Below, piece by piece: positions 34,741 through 46,382 of a DNA stretch of 64,000 bases. The position numbers and the translations under genes are program-made. The DNA is taken from the NCBI GenBank assembly GCA_030685235.1, contig MU839123.1, forward strand, positions 1 to 64,000, in the 5' to 3' direction. The stretch's first letter is position 1, and each line of letters opens with the position of its first letter. The notes below the pieces were generated by a model. The model made no database searches and had not been told where the DNA came from. It worked only from the letters and a program-made list of their open reading frames with translations. The DNA comes from Copromyces sp. CBS 386.78. Taxonomy: Eukaryota > Ascomycota > Sordariomycetes > Sordariales > Sordariaceae.

Positions 34741-36849
34741 ATTAATAGTCTAATACGCGCATTACCTATCAATTACCTATTAATACGACGATTAGTATTA
34801 ATTAATAGTTAATAATTAATTAAACAATACGATATTTCTTTTAAAGATTAATAACGAAACTAAGGAGAATATCGCCTATTTTAAGGACGGGGAGGATTGG
34901 ATCCGTTGGGAATTAATGTTCTAGTTAAAATATAATACGGATACCTTTAAAAAATGGATTTAAAGTACTATCGAAAGACCTATCGAATTGAAGTAACCTT
35001 ATCCGAACTAATACTTTATTATTAGGGAAGTTAAGGAGTAGATTCGAATTATTAAAGAAGAATTTAATTTTTTTAATAGCGGAACTACCGTTTATATTAT
35101 TATAGATTAGGATAGAATTCGAGAAGTCCCTATTAAATATTGAGAACGAAACGAAATAGTATTCGATACCCTTACTACCGAAGTAGATTTATTTAATAGA
35201 AAGCTCTTTAAATTAGAGTTTATACTCTATCCCAATTTTAAAAAGGATTGGAAGGAGTTCGTAGCTAGCGATAAGGCTATACGTATTTGGATAAGAACGT
35301 TAATTAGTTATAAATTATAAAATAGTATTATAAAAGAGGAATAGGAGATTAACGAATAGTATTAACGATTAAAAAGTATAATTAACTATAAAATTGTTAA
35401 TAAATAGATTAGAATTAGGAAGTAATACTATAAAGCGGTCGCTATTTTGACTAAGGAATTTAAGAATTAGATTAATTAATTTTAAAATTAGTTTATTACT
35501 ATAAATAATAGTTAAATTATAGGGGTTAGAGAAATTAAGGTTATAAGTTCCTAATATATTAATTTTATTAATACGATTAAAATTATACGCTTTAAATAGT
35601 ACGAAAGTATTTAGAAATTCGATAAATAGATAGCCGACGGTATATTTACGTATATAAAGGTCTATGAAGATTTTAAGAAATACGGTATCGACTTTATAAA
35701 ATACGGGGCTACTATTAGGAAGGGAAAATATTATAGCGCCTTTAGTACTAGCGAAATTAGGACTAGTATTAAATTTAATAGTTAGAGATTTATTAGCGAA
35801 AATTAAGATAAAGACGTTAATAATAAGGACGTTCGTTAAAATAATAAAAAAAAGTTTAAAAGGTTTAAATTTAATAAAAAAAAAATTTAGTTAGATAAAA
35901 CTAAAATTTAAATTTATAAAAAGGTAGTAAATTTACCTATATATAAAGTATATAAAAGGGGACTATATTCCTTAGAGGAATATTAGTATATTAATTTAAA
36001 TATAAGGTTTAAATATATTACGAAATTATTCCCTTTAATCCAATACGTTATTAAAATTAATTTCGCGAAGGATTTTAAACTAATTAAAGAAATTAAAAGA
36101 ATTATAATTAAAAATAGTAGTAAGGCGAAGGTTCTTAAAAAGTAGGAGATTACGTAATTATTTAATATAAATTATAATATTATTTATAAATCGATTTTTT
36201 AAATTAATAGGGTATATTAAATTGGGGAGAAGATTTACCCCTTTAAGAATTTAATAATATTCGACTTTAATAGTTCGCTTTATATATTTAATAAAATTAT
36301 TCGTTTTTTTTACTTTCGTTATATTAATTTAAATAAATATATATAGGTTAGAAATACTTAAGTAGCGATTAAAGGGTTTAAGGAGGTAAATATCGTTATT
36401 AGAGGAAAGAACGGTCTTTTAAAATTATAGTTGAAAGAAGTCGCTTTTTACTTTAATTTCGCTATTAATTTCGTTTCTTATATTTAATTGCGAAAGTAGG
36501 GTTTTTATTAGGATTACTATCCTCCTAATAATTATTTAAAGAAAGTTAATAGATTATTCTTTTATTATTTGAATATTATTTATAGTTAAACGGTTATAAA
36601 AATTATCTTTCTTTTATTTATTAGAATTTCGTTTATAACGTATCGGTATAAAATTATTTCTTATATACGGCGCCTTTTTAAATAGACAGTAAGTATTTAG
36701 TATTTACAATTCGGTTACTTAAAATTATAAATATTTAATTATTTTTAAAACGTTAATAGGGTATAAATCCGCAGTATATTATTAATTAAATACGACGCGT
36801 ACGCTATAATAAAGATTAAAGGATAGGTTTATTATATATTTAAAAATTG

Positions 36850-39750
36850 CAGTTATAAATTAGGGGAGAAATTTGTAGTAGACTTCTTCGAATTTAACGA
36901 AGGAAATAACGGAGTTAAATATCTTTTCCTTATTATATACTACTAGTTTAATTATATTTAGGATTATTACCTATTAAATTATTAAGTAATTATTATTACT
37001 ATTATATTAGTATCCTATATTAATATATTGAAATAACGGTATAATATTAAGGTTAAAACTTTCGAATTCGATAACGAATTTATAAATAATAAGATTTAAT
37101 AAAGATTATTATAATAAAGAACAATAGTTAAACCTTTTACTCCTAATATATAAATATAGAATAGTAGGGTAAAACGTTTAAGGGGTATAATTAAAGAAAG
37201 ATATAATATTATATTAATAAATTTAAAATTTTTAATTAATTTATAGCTAAAAATTACTACCGTAGTAATTTATTTTATTAATAAATCCCTTTAATACTTT
37301 TATAATTGGAAATTTCTATTTGAATAATTCTATATTTATATTACTTACTAATATAATTATTAAGAAGTATGTAAATTAGATTTAAATTATTTAAAAGTCT
37401 ACGGTTGTAAAGTATTTATAATAACGAATATTATTTAAAAGAAAAAGAAGCGGCATTAGAAATATTTATTTAAAGTATAAATAAGTTTCTTTATTAGTTA
37501 TTTAACGACCTTAATTTATTATATATAGAATCCGTATATAAATAGGATCGTATAGACTAAGGACGTGATTTTTAATAAAGAGATTATATATAACTTAAAT
37601 TTTAAAAAGTTAAAAGAAGACTTTTAAATAAATAGCGAAGAATTAACGGATTTATTTAATAAAGTAAATAAATTATATAATTAACTTTCGGAGGTATCTA
37701 ATTTATTAGAAAGAGAAAGCTACAATTTATAAAACAATTTCAATAATATAAATATCGAACCATTATTATTAAACCTCTTGAATAGAAACTACGAATAAAG
37801 TTAAAATACTTCTTAAAAGGAGAGTAGTTAGTTTTAAATAAGAATTAATTTATACTCTATAATAAAAAAGATATCCTTCGAATATATTATAGGGTTTTAT
37901 TTATTATTACTATTAACCCCGCTAATTATATTTTATATTAATTATTTAATAAATTAAATTATTAATAAGTATTTTTATTAATAAGAACCTTAGGAAGTTA
38001 TCTTTTATATTAGTAGATTAATATAATTAATATTAAAAACAGTAGGGAAAATTATTAATAAGGCGGAAATATAGAAGTTAATTACTAAATTTAATTGTTT
38101 TAAAAGTATTTATAGACGACATTTGCCCTTAGAACTTAAATATTACTAGGATTTTAATAATTACCTATTCGGAGAATTATTTAAGTAGGTAGAAGAAACT
38201 TATTTATAAAATTATAAGGATATAAAGACGTAAATTGAAATTAACGGAGATTTACCGCGGATACGAAGTAAGTAAATCTTCGATTATATGTGGGTGTACG
38301 TTTATAAATTTAATAAGAACGGTATTCTTAATAAGTATAAGGTACGGTTAATCGTAAAAGGAGATTAATAAAATAAGAATAGAGTAGATACGTACGTATT
38401 TACCTTAATAAGGAAATTATTTAAATTTATTATCGCTCTCGCCGTAAGATTTGATTTCGAATTGATTTAATATAATACAGTTAATACTTTTATTAATATA
38501 ATTTTCAATGAAGAGATCTATATATATATACTATTAGGGTATTAAATTTTTAATAAAGTCTTTAAATTAATTAAGGTATTATATAAATTTAAACGAGTAT
38601 TTTTATTATAGTAACGAGAATTTAGTAGAGCGTTTAAAGAGATAGGATTCGAAGCGATCTTTAAAAATCTATATATTATAAAAAAGAATAATATACTTAT
38701 ATTATATTACATTAACAATATTATCTTTATATTTAATAAGAGTAAAATAGAAGAAGTTAATAAATATATAGTAGATTTATAGTTAAAATATTATTTTATT
38801 GGAGGAGATAAATTTTAATAGTTTTTAAGTATTGAAATTATTCGAAATCGAGATTAAGGAAAAATTTAATTATTATAGGAAACTTATATCGAAAAAATTT
38901 CTAAATTATTGAAATTAAACTTTTAACCTACTTTAGTACCTATAGAATATATAGAATTAACCCCTTATAAGGGTACTACCAATTATATAGAGATCCACGC
39001 TTACTAAATTAATATAGGTTCCTTATTATACGTAATAATTAATACTAAACTAGATATTACGTTTCTAATAAATAAATTAGTATAATATAATTATAACCCT
39101 AGTCTTACCTATTTAACTATAAGCGAAAAGGTATTATAATATTTTCGAATAATTAAAATATAAGTACTATACTTTAGCGGGAGTAACCGATTAGAAATAG
39201 CCTTAGATACTTTATTTATAAATAACACTATCGATCGAAAGAATTTATAAAATTTTACAATTAAGTTGTGTAGGGGTTTAATTTATTGGGGTACAATTAA
39301 ATAGATTACAATTATAACTTTAATAATAAAGGTAGAATTATACGTAGTCGAGAAAGTAATTAAAGAAACCTTATTTATAATACGGTTAATATCCGCTTTA
39401 GGGGTAAAATTATTAGAAGATCCTATCCCTACTTTACAATATAATAATAAATAAACTATTAGGGCTCTTATAAAGGAAACCCTAACTTTTAATACTAAGA
39501 TGAGATATATAGATATTTATAAATAATAGTTGAAGGAGGAGATCCTTATTAAGAAGATTTTTAAAATTAAGTATTTGGATATAAAATTAATATTAATAGA
39601 TAGATTAATAAAGGTATTAGATATTTTGAAGTATAGAAATTTTAGAAATCTATTAGGTATAATTGAAGTACTAATACGGAAGAAGGATAATCCGGGATTA
39701 AAGGAGGTTAATTTGGAAAATTTGGATGAAAAATTAGGATTAATAGAATA
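36850..39750 (+). pseudogene. RIP-destroyed copia integrase-RT-RNase H polyprotein
   Basis: No long frame survives. Short in-frame echoes place the integrase at about 36850-37260, reverse transcriptase at about 38440-38800 and RNase H at about 39340-39720. At 38708-38719 the codons read YINN where copia reverse transcriptases carry Tyr-x-Asp-Asp, so both catalytic Asp are lost. The longest surviving frame is the 73-codon piece at 39530-39751. Confidence 0.85.
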
Positions 39751-39801
39751 AAATATTTGTAAATAGCTTTACTTTTAACTTTAAAAAGGCGAAAGAGGTT
39801 T

Positions 39802-39814
39802 GTAAGTAAGGGGG
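39802..39814 (+). other. polypurine tract before right LTR
   Basis: A purine-rich run ending AAGTAAGGGGG abuts the right LTR, the position where plus-strand synthesis is primed in LTR elements. Confidence 0.6.
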
Positions 39815-39989
39815 TGTATTAAATTATAGGGTATAGATTATATTTAAATATAGAGAGTCCTAATTATTTAATTAAAAGTCTTAGTATTTTTGGGATACTT
39901 GAATACCCCCTAGACCTTTTAGAGCGGATTTATTCGAGAGCTAGTTTCTAGATAGTTCAATTAACTAGTTCACACTAGTAAATCTGATA
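39815..39989 (+). repeat. right LTR of copia element
   Basis: A 175-bp repeat beginning TGTATT and ending TCTGATA. Its inner two thirds is heavily C-to-T/G-to-A mutated relative to the left copy, while the last 30 bases are better preserved than the left copy. Apart from a 2-bp length difference almost all differences are transitions. Confidence 0.9.
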
Positions 39990-39994
39990 ATAAG
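39990..39994. repeat. right target-site duplication (ATAAG)
   Basis: Pairs with ACAAG at 34563-34567, with one RIP-type transition. Confidence 0.65.
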
Positions 39995-40205
39995 CTCTCA
40001 CTAACAATTGCATCCCTTGGGCTTGCACTTAGAGCAGCGGAGGTCAGTGCGCCATTTAATCCTTGCCCCTGCCTCTTCCTCATGTCAGTCAATAATATAA
40101 TCTCGTGATCGCTTCATCCTTGCAATTCAGTCTTATCCTCATTCTTTTCTTGACATATATACTTACTTACCTTACTTTCGTTATCCCATTACTACCCCAG
40201 ACGTC

Positions 40206-41639
40206 ATGGGCTCAACAGAGCCGAGGCGATTCGATGTCAAAAAGATCGCAATTATCGGGGCTGGCCCCGCCGGTCTCGCTGCCGCCAAGTTCCTGATCGC
40301 CCAAAGAGTCTTTGAGGATATTGTCATCTTTGAACGGCAAGATGAAGTGGGAGGGGCCTGGCACTACAGCAGGGAACCGACACACACCTTACATGTGCCT
40401 CAAGTGAGCGCCTACTGCCCTCCTGACCCTCCTCTTCATCCCAAGGGCAAGCCTCCAGTCTTCCCTTCGCCCATGTACGAGGTCTTACACACCAACATCC
40501 CGCGACATCTGATGCAGTTTTCAGACAAGCCGTTTCCTGAAGACTCGCTCATCTTCCCTTCCCGTGAGATGGTGCAGGAGTATGTGGTGGACTATGCCAA
40601 AGACATTCGGCATCTCATCAGGTTCTCAACTCTGGTCCAAGATGTCCGTCTAAGGCAGGACAGTGACGGCCGGGATCAATGGGATGTGGATGCGCTCACT
40701 CTGGAAACGGGCGAGGTTACCACCACGACCTATGATGCCGTAGTCGTGGCTTCGGGCCATTACTACACCACATATATTCCCCAAGTCAAGAACATCGCCG
40801 AGTTCCATAAGGCGCATCCGAACATCATCACACACTCCAAGCTGTACCGGACCCCCGAGTTCTTTGCAAACAAGAAAGCAATTGTTGTTGGCAACTCAGC
40901 ATCGGGTATTGACATCGCGGCCCAGATCAGCCGTGTGAGCCAGCAGCCATTGCTCATGTCGGTCCATTCTGCTACACCACCGGCTCACTTGGAATGGATT
41001 GGCGGGGAAGAGGTGCCGGTTATTGAAGAGTTTCTGGTGGAGGAACGGGGTGTGAGGTTTGAGGGTGGGCGGGTCGAAAAGGACATCGATGCCATCGTTT
41101 ACGCAACCGGCTACCTCTTCACCTTCCCTTTCCTGAAATCGCTTCAACCCCCGTTGGTAAGCGACGGGCGACGCGTGTTCGGTCTGTACAAAGACCTGAT
41201 TCACATTGATCACCCAACACTAGTGTTTCCGGGCCTTCCCATCAAGGTCGTCCCCTTCCCCTTCACGGAAACTCAGGCAGCGATTTTCTCCAGGACATGG
41301 GCGAATTTACTACCGCTTCCCTCCGTGGAAGAAATGAAGAAGTGGGAAGACGAAGAAGCAGAGAAAAGGGGCCATGCTTTTCATGTTTGGCCCAAACTTG
41401 GCGATGCCAACTTTATCAACGAGGTCCATGAGTGGCTCAAAAAGTCGGGCACTGAAGGGAAGGAGTCTCCTTATTGGAATGATGAGCTGGTGTGGCAAAG
41501 AGGAATCTTCTTCAAGGCGAAGCTACAATTCGAAATTGATGGCCAAAAAGCCAAGTCTCTCGAGGAGCTCGGTTTCAAGTATGACCCTGAAGAGAAAGAG
41601 TCTGAGAAGACGACGACGCCAACAGAGACACTGCTGTGA
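40206..41639 (+). CDS. flavin-containing monooxygenase
   Basis: A single exon encodes 477 residues of an FMO-type flavoprotein that uses NADPH and O2 to oxygenate soft nucleophiles (S or N); the yeast relative Fmo1 oxidises thiols such as glutathione. The FAD-binding loop GAGPAG is at residues 18-23, ERQDEVGGAW follows as the second FAD contact, the NADPH loop GNSASG is at 229-234, and the family motif YATGY is at 299-303. No signal peptide or C-terminal anchor is seen, so it is probably cytosolic. Its start lies only 217 bp from the copia LTR, so its natural upstream region is displaced by the element. The C-terminus is Lys/Glu/Thr-rich and probably disordered. Confidence 0.92.
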   Translation: MGSTEPRRFDVKKIAIIGAGPAGLAAAKFLIAQRVFEDIVIFERQDEVGGAWHYSREPTHTLHVPQVSAYCPPDPPLHPKGKPPVFPSPMYEVLHTNIPRHLMQFSDKPFPEDSLIFPSREMVQEYVVDYAKDIRHLIRFSTLVQDVRLRQDSDGRDQWDVDALTLETGEVTTTTYDAVVVASGHYYTTYIPQVKNIAEFHKAHPNIITHSKLYRTPEFFANKKAIVVGNSASGIDIAAQISRVSQQPLLMSVHSATPPAHLEWIGGEEVPVIEEFLVEERGVRFEGGRVEKDIDAIVYATGYLFTFPFLKSLQPPLVSDGRRVFGLYKDLIHIDHPTLVFPGLPIKVVPFPFTETQAAIFSRTWANLLPLPSVEEMKKWEDEEAEKRGHAFHVWPKLGDANFINEVHEWLKKSGTEGKESPYWNDELVWQRGIFFKAKLQFEIDGQKAKSLEELGFKYDPEEKESEKTTTPTETLL

Positions 41640-42312
41640 TTCGAGCTCGCTGTGACTGGTTCGGTAAGGCCTGAATAGGAAATGTTCTGGAAGCCTTATG
41701 TCAGCGAGTGAGACACTCAGTACCACCTGCCAAAAGCCTCGGGTGCGTGGCATTGAGACAAGTGGCAGAAAGCTCCGGAGTCGACAGGGCATTCGTGTAA
41801 GACCAGCAACGGCCTGATAAGTGCCACAAAAGACGACAGTTATAGTCGCTTAAGCACGAACACCACCAATTCTACAACACCTTTTACGCCATCGGGAGGC
41901 GCACTCAATTGTCAAAGAAACAAAGAGAGACCAACCAATTCGGAAGGTGGACTATTCCCGGGGAATCGGCACCATCGCCAGCCAAAAAGCGGCGGACAGG
42001 GGCACACGGCGGGGCCTTGGCCTTTCTGGGGATGGAGGAAACAGGGGGAGGCCATCCTCCGTTCTGGACAGTGGACTGTGGACAACGAATTGATAACGTA
42101 ACCGCCAAAGGGCATGCTTCGCACTATCTGACTGGTTGTCACTGGCCAACACCTCTGACATGGCTCTCCCACCGTGACCGTGAGGTTTGTAATCAACTTG
42201 TCTTTTCCTTGAACTTACCCGCCAAAGTCGGATCTATGACCCTATTTAAACTTGTTGTTATCCCCGAACATCAATCTATCTTCCTGGAAAAAGGTCCAAG
42301 CTTGACATCCAA
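41640..42312. other. intergenic between FMO and aminotransferase
   Basis: No gene is seen; it holds the FMO 3' UTR and the promoter of the aminotransferase. Confidence 0.6.
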
Positions 42313-44556
42313 ATGTCTAGGATAATCCCCATTATTCCTGGCTCATCAAGTCTGACCATGTCTGAGAGCTCAGTAGCTTATCGTGGTGGTCCCCAACTGG
42401 GTGCGGACGGCAAGCCGTTGCCGCTCGACTTCACCCATCATCTCTCCGAAGTGACAAAGCGTCGCCAGGCAAGCTTAATCAAACAGTACTATCGATTCTT
42501 TCAGATTCCCGGAATCAAGAATCTTGCTGGCGGTTTGTCTTTTTCTCATTTTATCAATCTTCTTCTCAAGTAACACTTTTCAACCCCAAACACCAAAACA
42601 ACACTCATCACAAACCCTTTTGATAAGAAAACTAACATCAGAATAAAGGTCTACCAAACACCAAATTCTTCCCCTTCGAGACTCTCGAAGCCCAAAGCGC
42701 CAAGCCCGAAAGATGGCAACCCACCCCGAACCACCCAGGCGACAAGGACAACAAAAAGGACCCGGCGGCCGCCGAGCCCACCCACATCACCGTCCCCACG
42801 GTTTCGGGTGAGGCCAACCCCATGAAAAGAGTAGACGTCGCCACGGCCCTGCAGTACGGCCAAGCAAACGGCTACCCTCCCCTCCTCGACTGGGTCCGCA
42901 AGTTCACGCGCGACCACCTCCACCCGGATGCGCCCTACAGCGGGGGGCCCGACGTGATTCTCACGTGCGGCTCGACCGATGGCTTCGCCAAGACGTTGGA
43001 GATGTTCGTCAACCCGTGGATCGACGGTCTGAACGACCCCCGTGAACGCCCGGGGTTGTTGTGCGAGACGTTTGTCTATGGAAACATCCTTAGCCAGGCG
43101 GAGCCGAAGGGCGTGCAGATTGTGCCGGTTAAGGCGGACGCGAAGGGCATGTTGGCTACCGGGCCCGGTGGGCTGGAGGATGTGTTGAAGAATTGGGATG
43201 TGAACAAGGGGAGGAGGCCGCATTTGATGTATACTGTTACGTGAGTATCTTGCCCCCATAAAGGGAATCGACACAAGGCTAAACCCAAAGAACAGCCTCG
43301 GCCACAACCCAACCGGCTTCGTCATCCCCGTCTCCCGCCGCAAGGAAATCTACGCCATCTGCAGCCGCTACGACGTGATCATCGTCGAAGACGAGCCCTA
43401 CTGGTATCTGCAATTTCCTTCCGCCACGGCCGCCAACATGGCCAAGGCCGGCACTCTCAAACAACAGGAACAAGAAATCAGCAAGCGCACCGTCTCAACC
43501 GGCTACCCCTTCCTCGACTCCCTCACCCCCTCCTACGTCTCCATCGACGTCGACGGCCGCGTCGTCCGCCTCGACACCTTTTCCAAAACCATCGCGCCCG
43601 GCTGCCGTCTCGGTTGGATCACCGCCCAGCCCGCGCTCATTGACCGGCTCGCCCGCATCGCTGAGACCTCGACGCAGCAGCCTTCGGGTTTTGTGCAGAG
43701 TCTGGTGGCGGAGTTGGTGATGGGGCCTCAGCCTGAGGCTCCTTCTTCTTCTTCTTCTTCTTCTTCCTCCACTACCGCTACCACCACCCCGTCCTCCTCC
43801 TGGAGCCTCTTCCGCTCTTCTTCTTCTTCGGTTCCCCAACCAGCGAAGGATACCCCCTCAGGCTCAGGCTGGCAAATGTCCGGCTGGATCCGCTGGCTTG
43901 AAGGTCTCCGGGGAATGTACGAGCGGCGCATGAATCGTATGTGCACAATCCTCGACAGCGGCTCCTCCTTGATCTCCTCCACCACCCGCCTGCGCGCCAC
44001 CAACTCCAGTTCTGGCACCCCCGGCGACTGGGACGTGATCACCACCACGCCGCTGTACACCTACTCGTGGCCTGAGGGCGGCATGTTCATTTGGTTAAGG
44101 ATGCACTTTGATTCGCATCCTTTGTGGCAACACCCTGTCTTCTTCGCGAAGAATTCTGCCGGGAAAGGAGGCGAAGGGGAAAAGACAAAGGTTATTGATG
44201 GCCCTACTCTCTCCTTGGCACTGATGCTTTTCTTGACACTGAAACCGCACTTGGTGTTGGTGAGTGGCGGGAACATGTTCAGCGCGACGCCGGAGATCGG
44301 GAAGGAGATCGGGTGGCAGTATTTCCGGTTGTGTTTTGCGGCGGTGAGTGAGGAGGATGTGGATAGTGGTGCGCAGAGGTTCGTGGATGGTGTGAGCGCG
44401 TTTTGGAAGATTACGGATGCGAAGGTGATTGAGAAGTTGGTGGAGAAGTTGGGGGAGGACCTGGATGCGCCTGGGGGTGAGGCGTTGATGGCGGTGATGG
44501 GGCAGGCCCAGGAGAGGGAGGGGATGAATAACCTTGGGGGTTGGTTGGGGTGCTAG
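42313..44556 (+). CDS. ARO8: ARO8-type aromatic/alpha-aminoadipate aminotransferase
   Basis: A PLP-dependent class I/II aminotransferase of the Aro8 family, acting in aromatic amino-acid synthesis or breakdown and possibly in lysine/kynurenine transamination. Exons are 42313-42532, 42649-43240 and 43296-44556 (690 residues, well above yeast Aro8 at 500). Family landmarks: GGLPNTKFFPFETL after the first intron, ALQYGQANGYPPLLDW, GHNPTGFVIP, IIVEDEPYWYLQFP, and the PLP lysine K368 in DTFSKTIAPGCRLGW. The extra length is mainly a Ser/Thr-rich insert of about 47 residues (encoded near 43735-43870, including a TTC microsatellite) and smaller Gly/Ser inserts. A second in-frame ATG at 42358 (MSESSVAYRGG) is an equally plausible start. 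Confidence 0.92.
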
Positions 44557-45006
44557 AGATGGGGATAGACTATCTCTAGAGATGGTATTTAAAGGGTATA
44601 GGTGTGATGAAAGGGGCAATGTGTAGATGATTTACGATAATTGGAACATGACGAATCTGCGAACGTGATTTTCAAATATGCATGACTTTCTATGGGCTAC
44701 AGTGATATCCGCGTCAATGCCGGTCTCAGGGCAGATGCACATCTGATACCAGACGATGGACTTCACTTGTCTACGTAAAGGTGGAAGATTCGCATGATCA
44801 CACGGGAGACGACCTGGCATGCAAACAAATGGGGTATTGAATCTACAAGGTCACTCGCTCAAGTACCGAGATTTTGGTGAACAAAGAAAAGGAAATTCGT
44901 TCGGTTTCAGAATTCATTGATGTGTGTATGTGAACACATGCCTAATCCATGACGCCGAATTCGCACCCACACCTTCCTGCCTTCCGTTTTCCTATCAAGT
45001 CCAAAT
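44557..45006. other. convergent 3' intergenic region
   Basis: Lies between the 3' ends of the aminotransferase and RPL4 genes; no gene is seen. Confidence 0.6.
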
Positions 45007-46382
45007 TTACTCCTTGAGGAGGGTCTTGAAGGTGGCGGGAACGCGCTGGGGCTTGCCCTCCTCCTTGATCTCGCCGAGCTTCTCCTTGGCGAAGGTACCG
45101 GCATAGGGGTTGAGGCGGAGGAGAACCTGCTTGTTGCGGAGAGGGTTCTTCTTCTGGACGTTGACGCGCTTGGTCTTGGCCTCACCCTTGGGGCCACGGA
45201 GGACGGACTGGATCTCAGAAGAGTTGATGAGGCGGGTAAGGTCGGCCTGGGCGACAACGTTGGCGGGAAGCTGGAAGCCCTTCTTGGACTCGTAGACGGC
45301 ATCAAGCTCCTTGATGGCGGCAGAGGTCCAGACGATGAAGCGACCGAGGTGGCCACCGGGGGCGAGCTGGAGGAGGTTGAGGGCATCGACAGGGGAGGTC
45401 TCAACACCGGCGATGTTGCGGAAGCCCTGGACGAGGTCCTTGCCGTCGGTCTCGGCGGAGTAGACGACGAGGGGACCGCGACGCTGGCGGTGGCGGCGGC
45501 CACGGAGCTTGCCCTTACCGGCGCGGAGCTTCTTGGAGGCCTTGGCCTTCTCGACATCGGCACCAGCACCAACAGCCTTGAGGAGGGCAAGGGCGTTGGC
45601 AGTCTTGTTGGCACCGGAGAAAGCAGCGGAGTCAATGACGAGGGGAACCTCGGGGACGGAAGAGACCTGGTGACCGCGGGCCATCAAGAGAGGAGCGGCA
45701 GCGGAGGCAGCAAGGGCAGAGGCAGTAGCGAAACGCCTAGACACAAAATGTTAGCCATCATTGTTTTGCCTTGCCGATGCCTTGATAACACGTACTTCTG
45801 GCCCTGGTTGACCTTGACGTGCCACTTGCGCCAGATCTTGGTGGGAGCGAACATGCGACCGGAACGGCACATGTTACCGAAAGCGGCCTGACCGGCGCGG
45901 TGAGTACCACCACCGGAGACACGGGGGATACGGGCAACAGCGCGACCTGTGTTGTGAGAATCACGGTCAGCTCGAGTGTTCCTCCACATCGTTTGCAAGA
46001 TTTGGCCGCCAAAAATCCCCCCCAGTCGCGGTTTTCGTCATCGTTTTCGCGATATCGAGTTCTTCGCCCAACCAAAACAAAAAATTCTCGAATCCTTCCA
46101 TCGACCGTCGTTCCGTTTCCCGACCTCGGTTCGTTTCCTTCGTGTAATTGCAAAATCGCGGCTGGGTGTTCACTAACCAGTGCCCCAAGACTCAGCGGAG
46201 GTCTGGTGACCAGCCTTCTCGGAGACGGAGTACGGCTGGCGCTTGTTCTTGGCCATGCCGGTGTGGACGTGCTTGACGATATCCGGGCGGATGGGAGCGC
46301 CGAAGACCTTGGGGAGGACCTCGGTGGCACCGGTGGCCTTGCCATCGGCGCCGATGATGGTGACGGTAGGTCTGGAGGCCAT
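45007..46382 (-). CDS. RPL4: 60S ribosomal protein uL4 (L4)
   Basis: A large-subunit protein lining the exit tunnel. Three exons on the minus strand (46382-46178, 45946-45796, 45736-45007) encode 361 residues, matching the yeast length of 362. The N-terminus [14 protein letters not shown], the [23 protein letters not shown] tunnel-loop region, [20 protein letters not shown] and the [17 protein letters not shown] segment are strongly conserved. Introns have GTTAGT and GTACGT donors. Codon use is strongly biased, as expected for high expression. The + strand of the third exon is also open over a long stretch, a by-product of that bias and not a gene. Confidence 0.97.

Larger units (their letters stand above)
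34568..39989 (+). mobile_element. RIP-inactivated Ty1/copia LTR retrotransposon, full length
   Basis: A 5.4-kb unit is bounded by related terminal repeats (34568-34740 and 39815-39989), with a purine tract (AAGTAAGGGGG) directly before the right repeat and a 5-bp target duplication. The interior is extremely AT-rich and riddled with stop codons. Despite this, protein echoes appear in Ty1/copia order on the plus strand: integrase core near 36850-37260 (VDFFEF, then FEFDNEF), reverse transcriptase near 38440-38800 (NAFIN..NEEIYI, then YINN), and RNase H near 39340-39720 (RYIDI). Integrase before reverse transcriptase is diagnostic of copia rather than gypsy. The element cannot make protein. Confidence 0.93.

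Noticed and set aside
39530..39751. 73-codon frame as an independent small gene
   Set aside because: It is the surviving 3' piece of the copia RNase H region, in AT-rich RIP-mutated sequence.
40105..40296. 63-codon frame overlapping the FMO start
   Set aside because: Different frame from the flavoprotein and without motifs; at most an upstream frame in the leader.
45349..45891. 180-codon plus-strand frame opposite RPL4
   Set aside because: It mirrors the strongly codon-biased RPL4 exon; the minus-strand product is unmistakable uL4.
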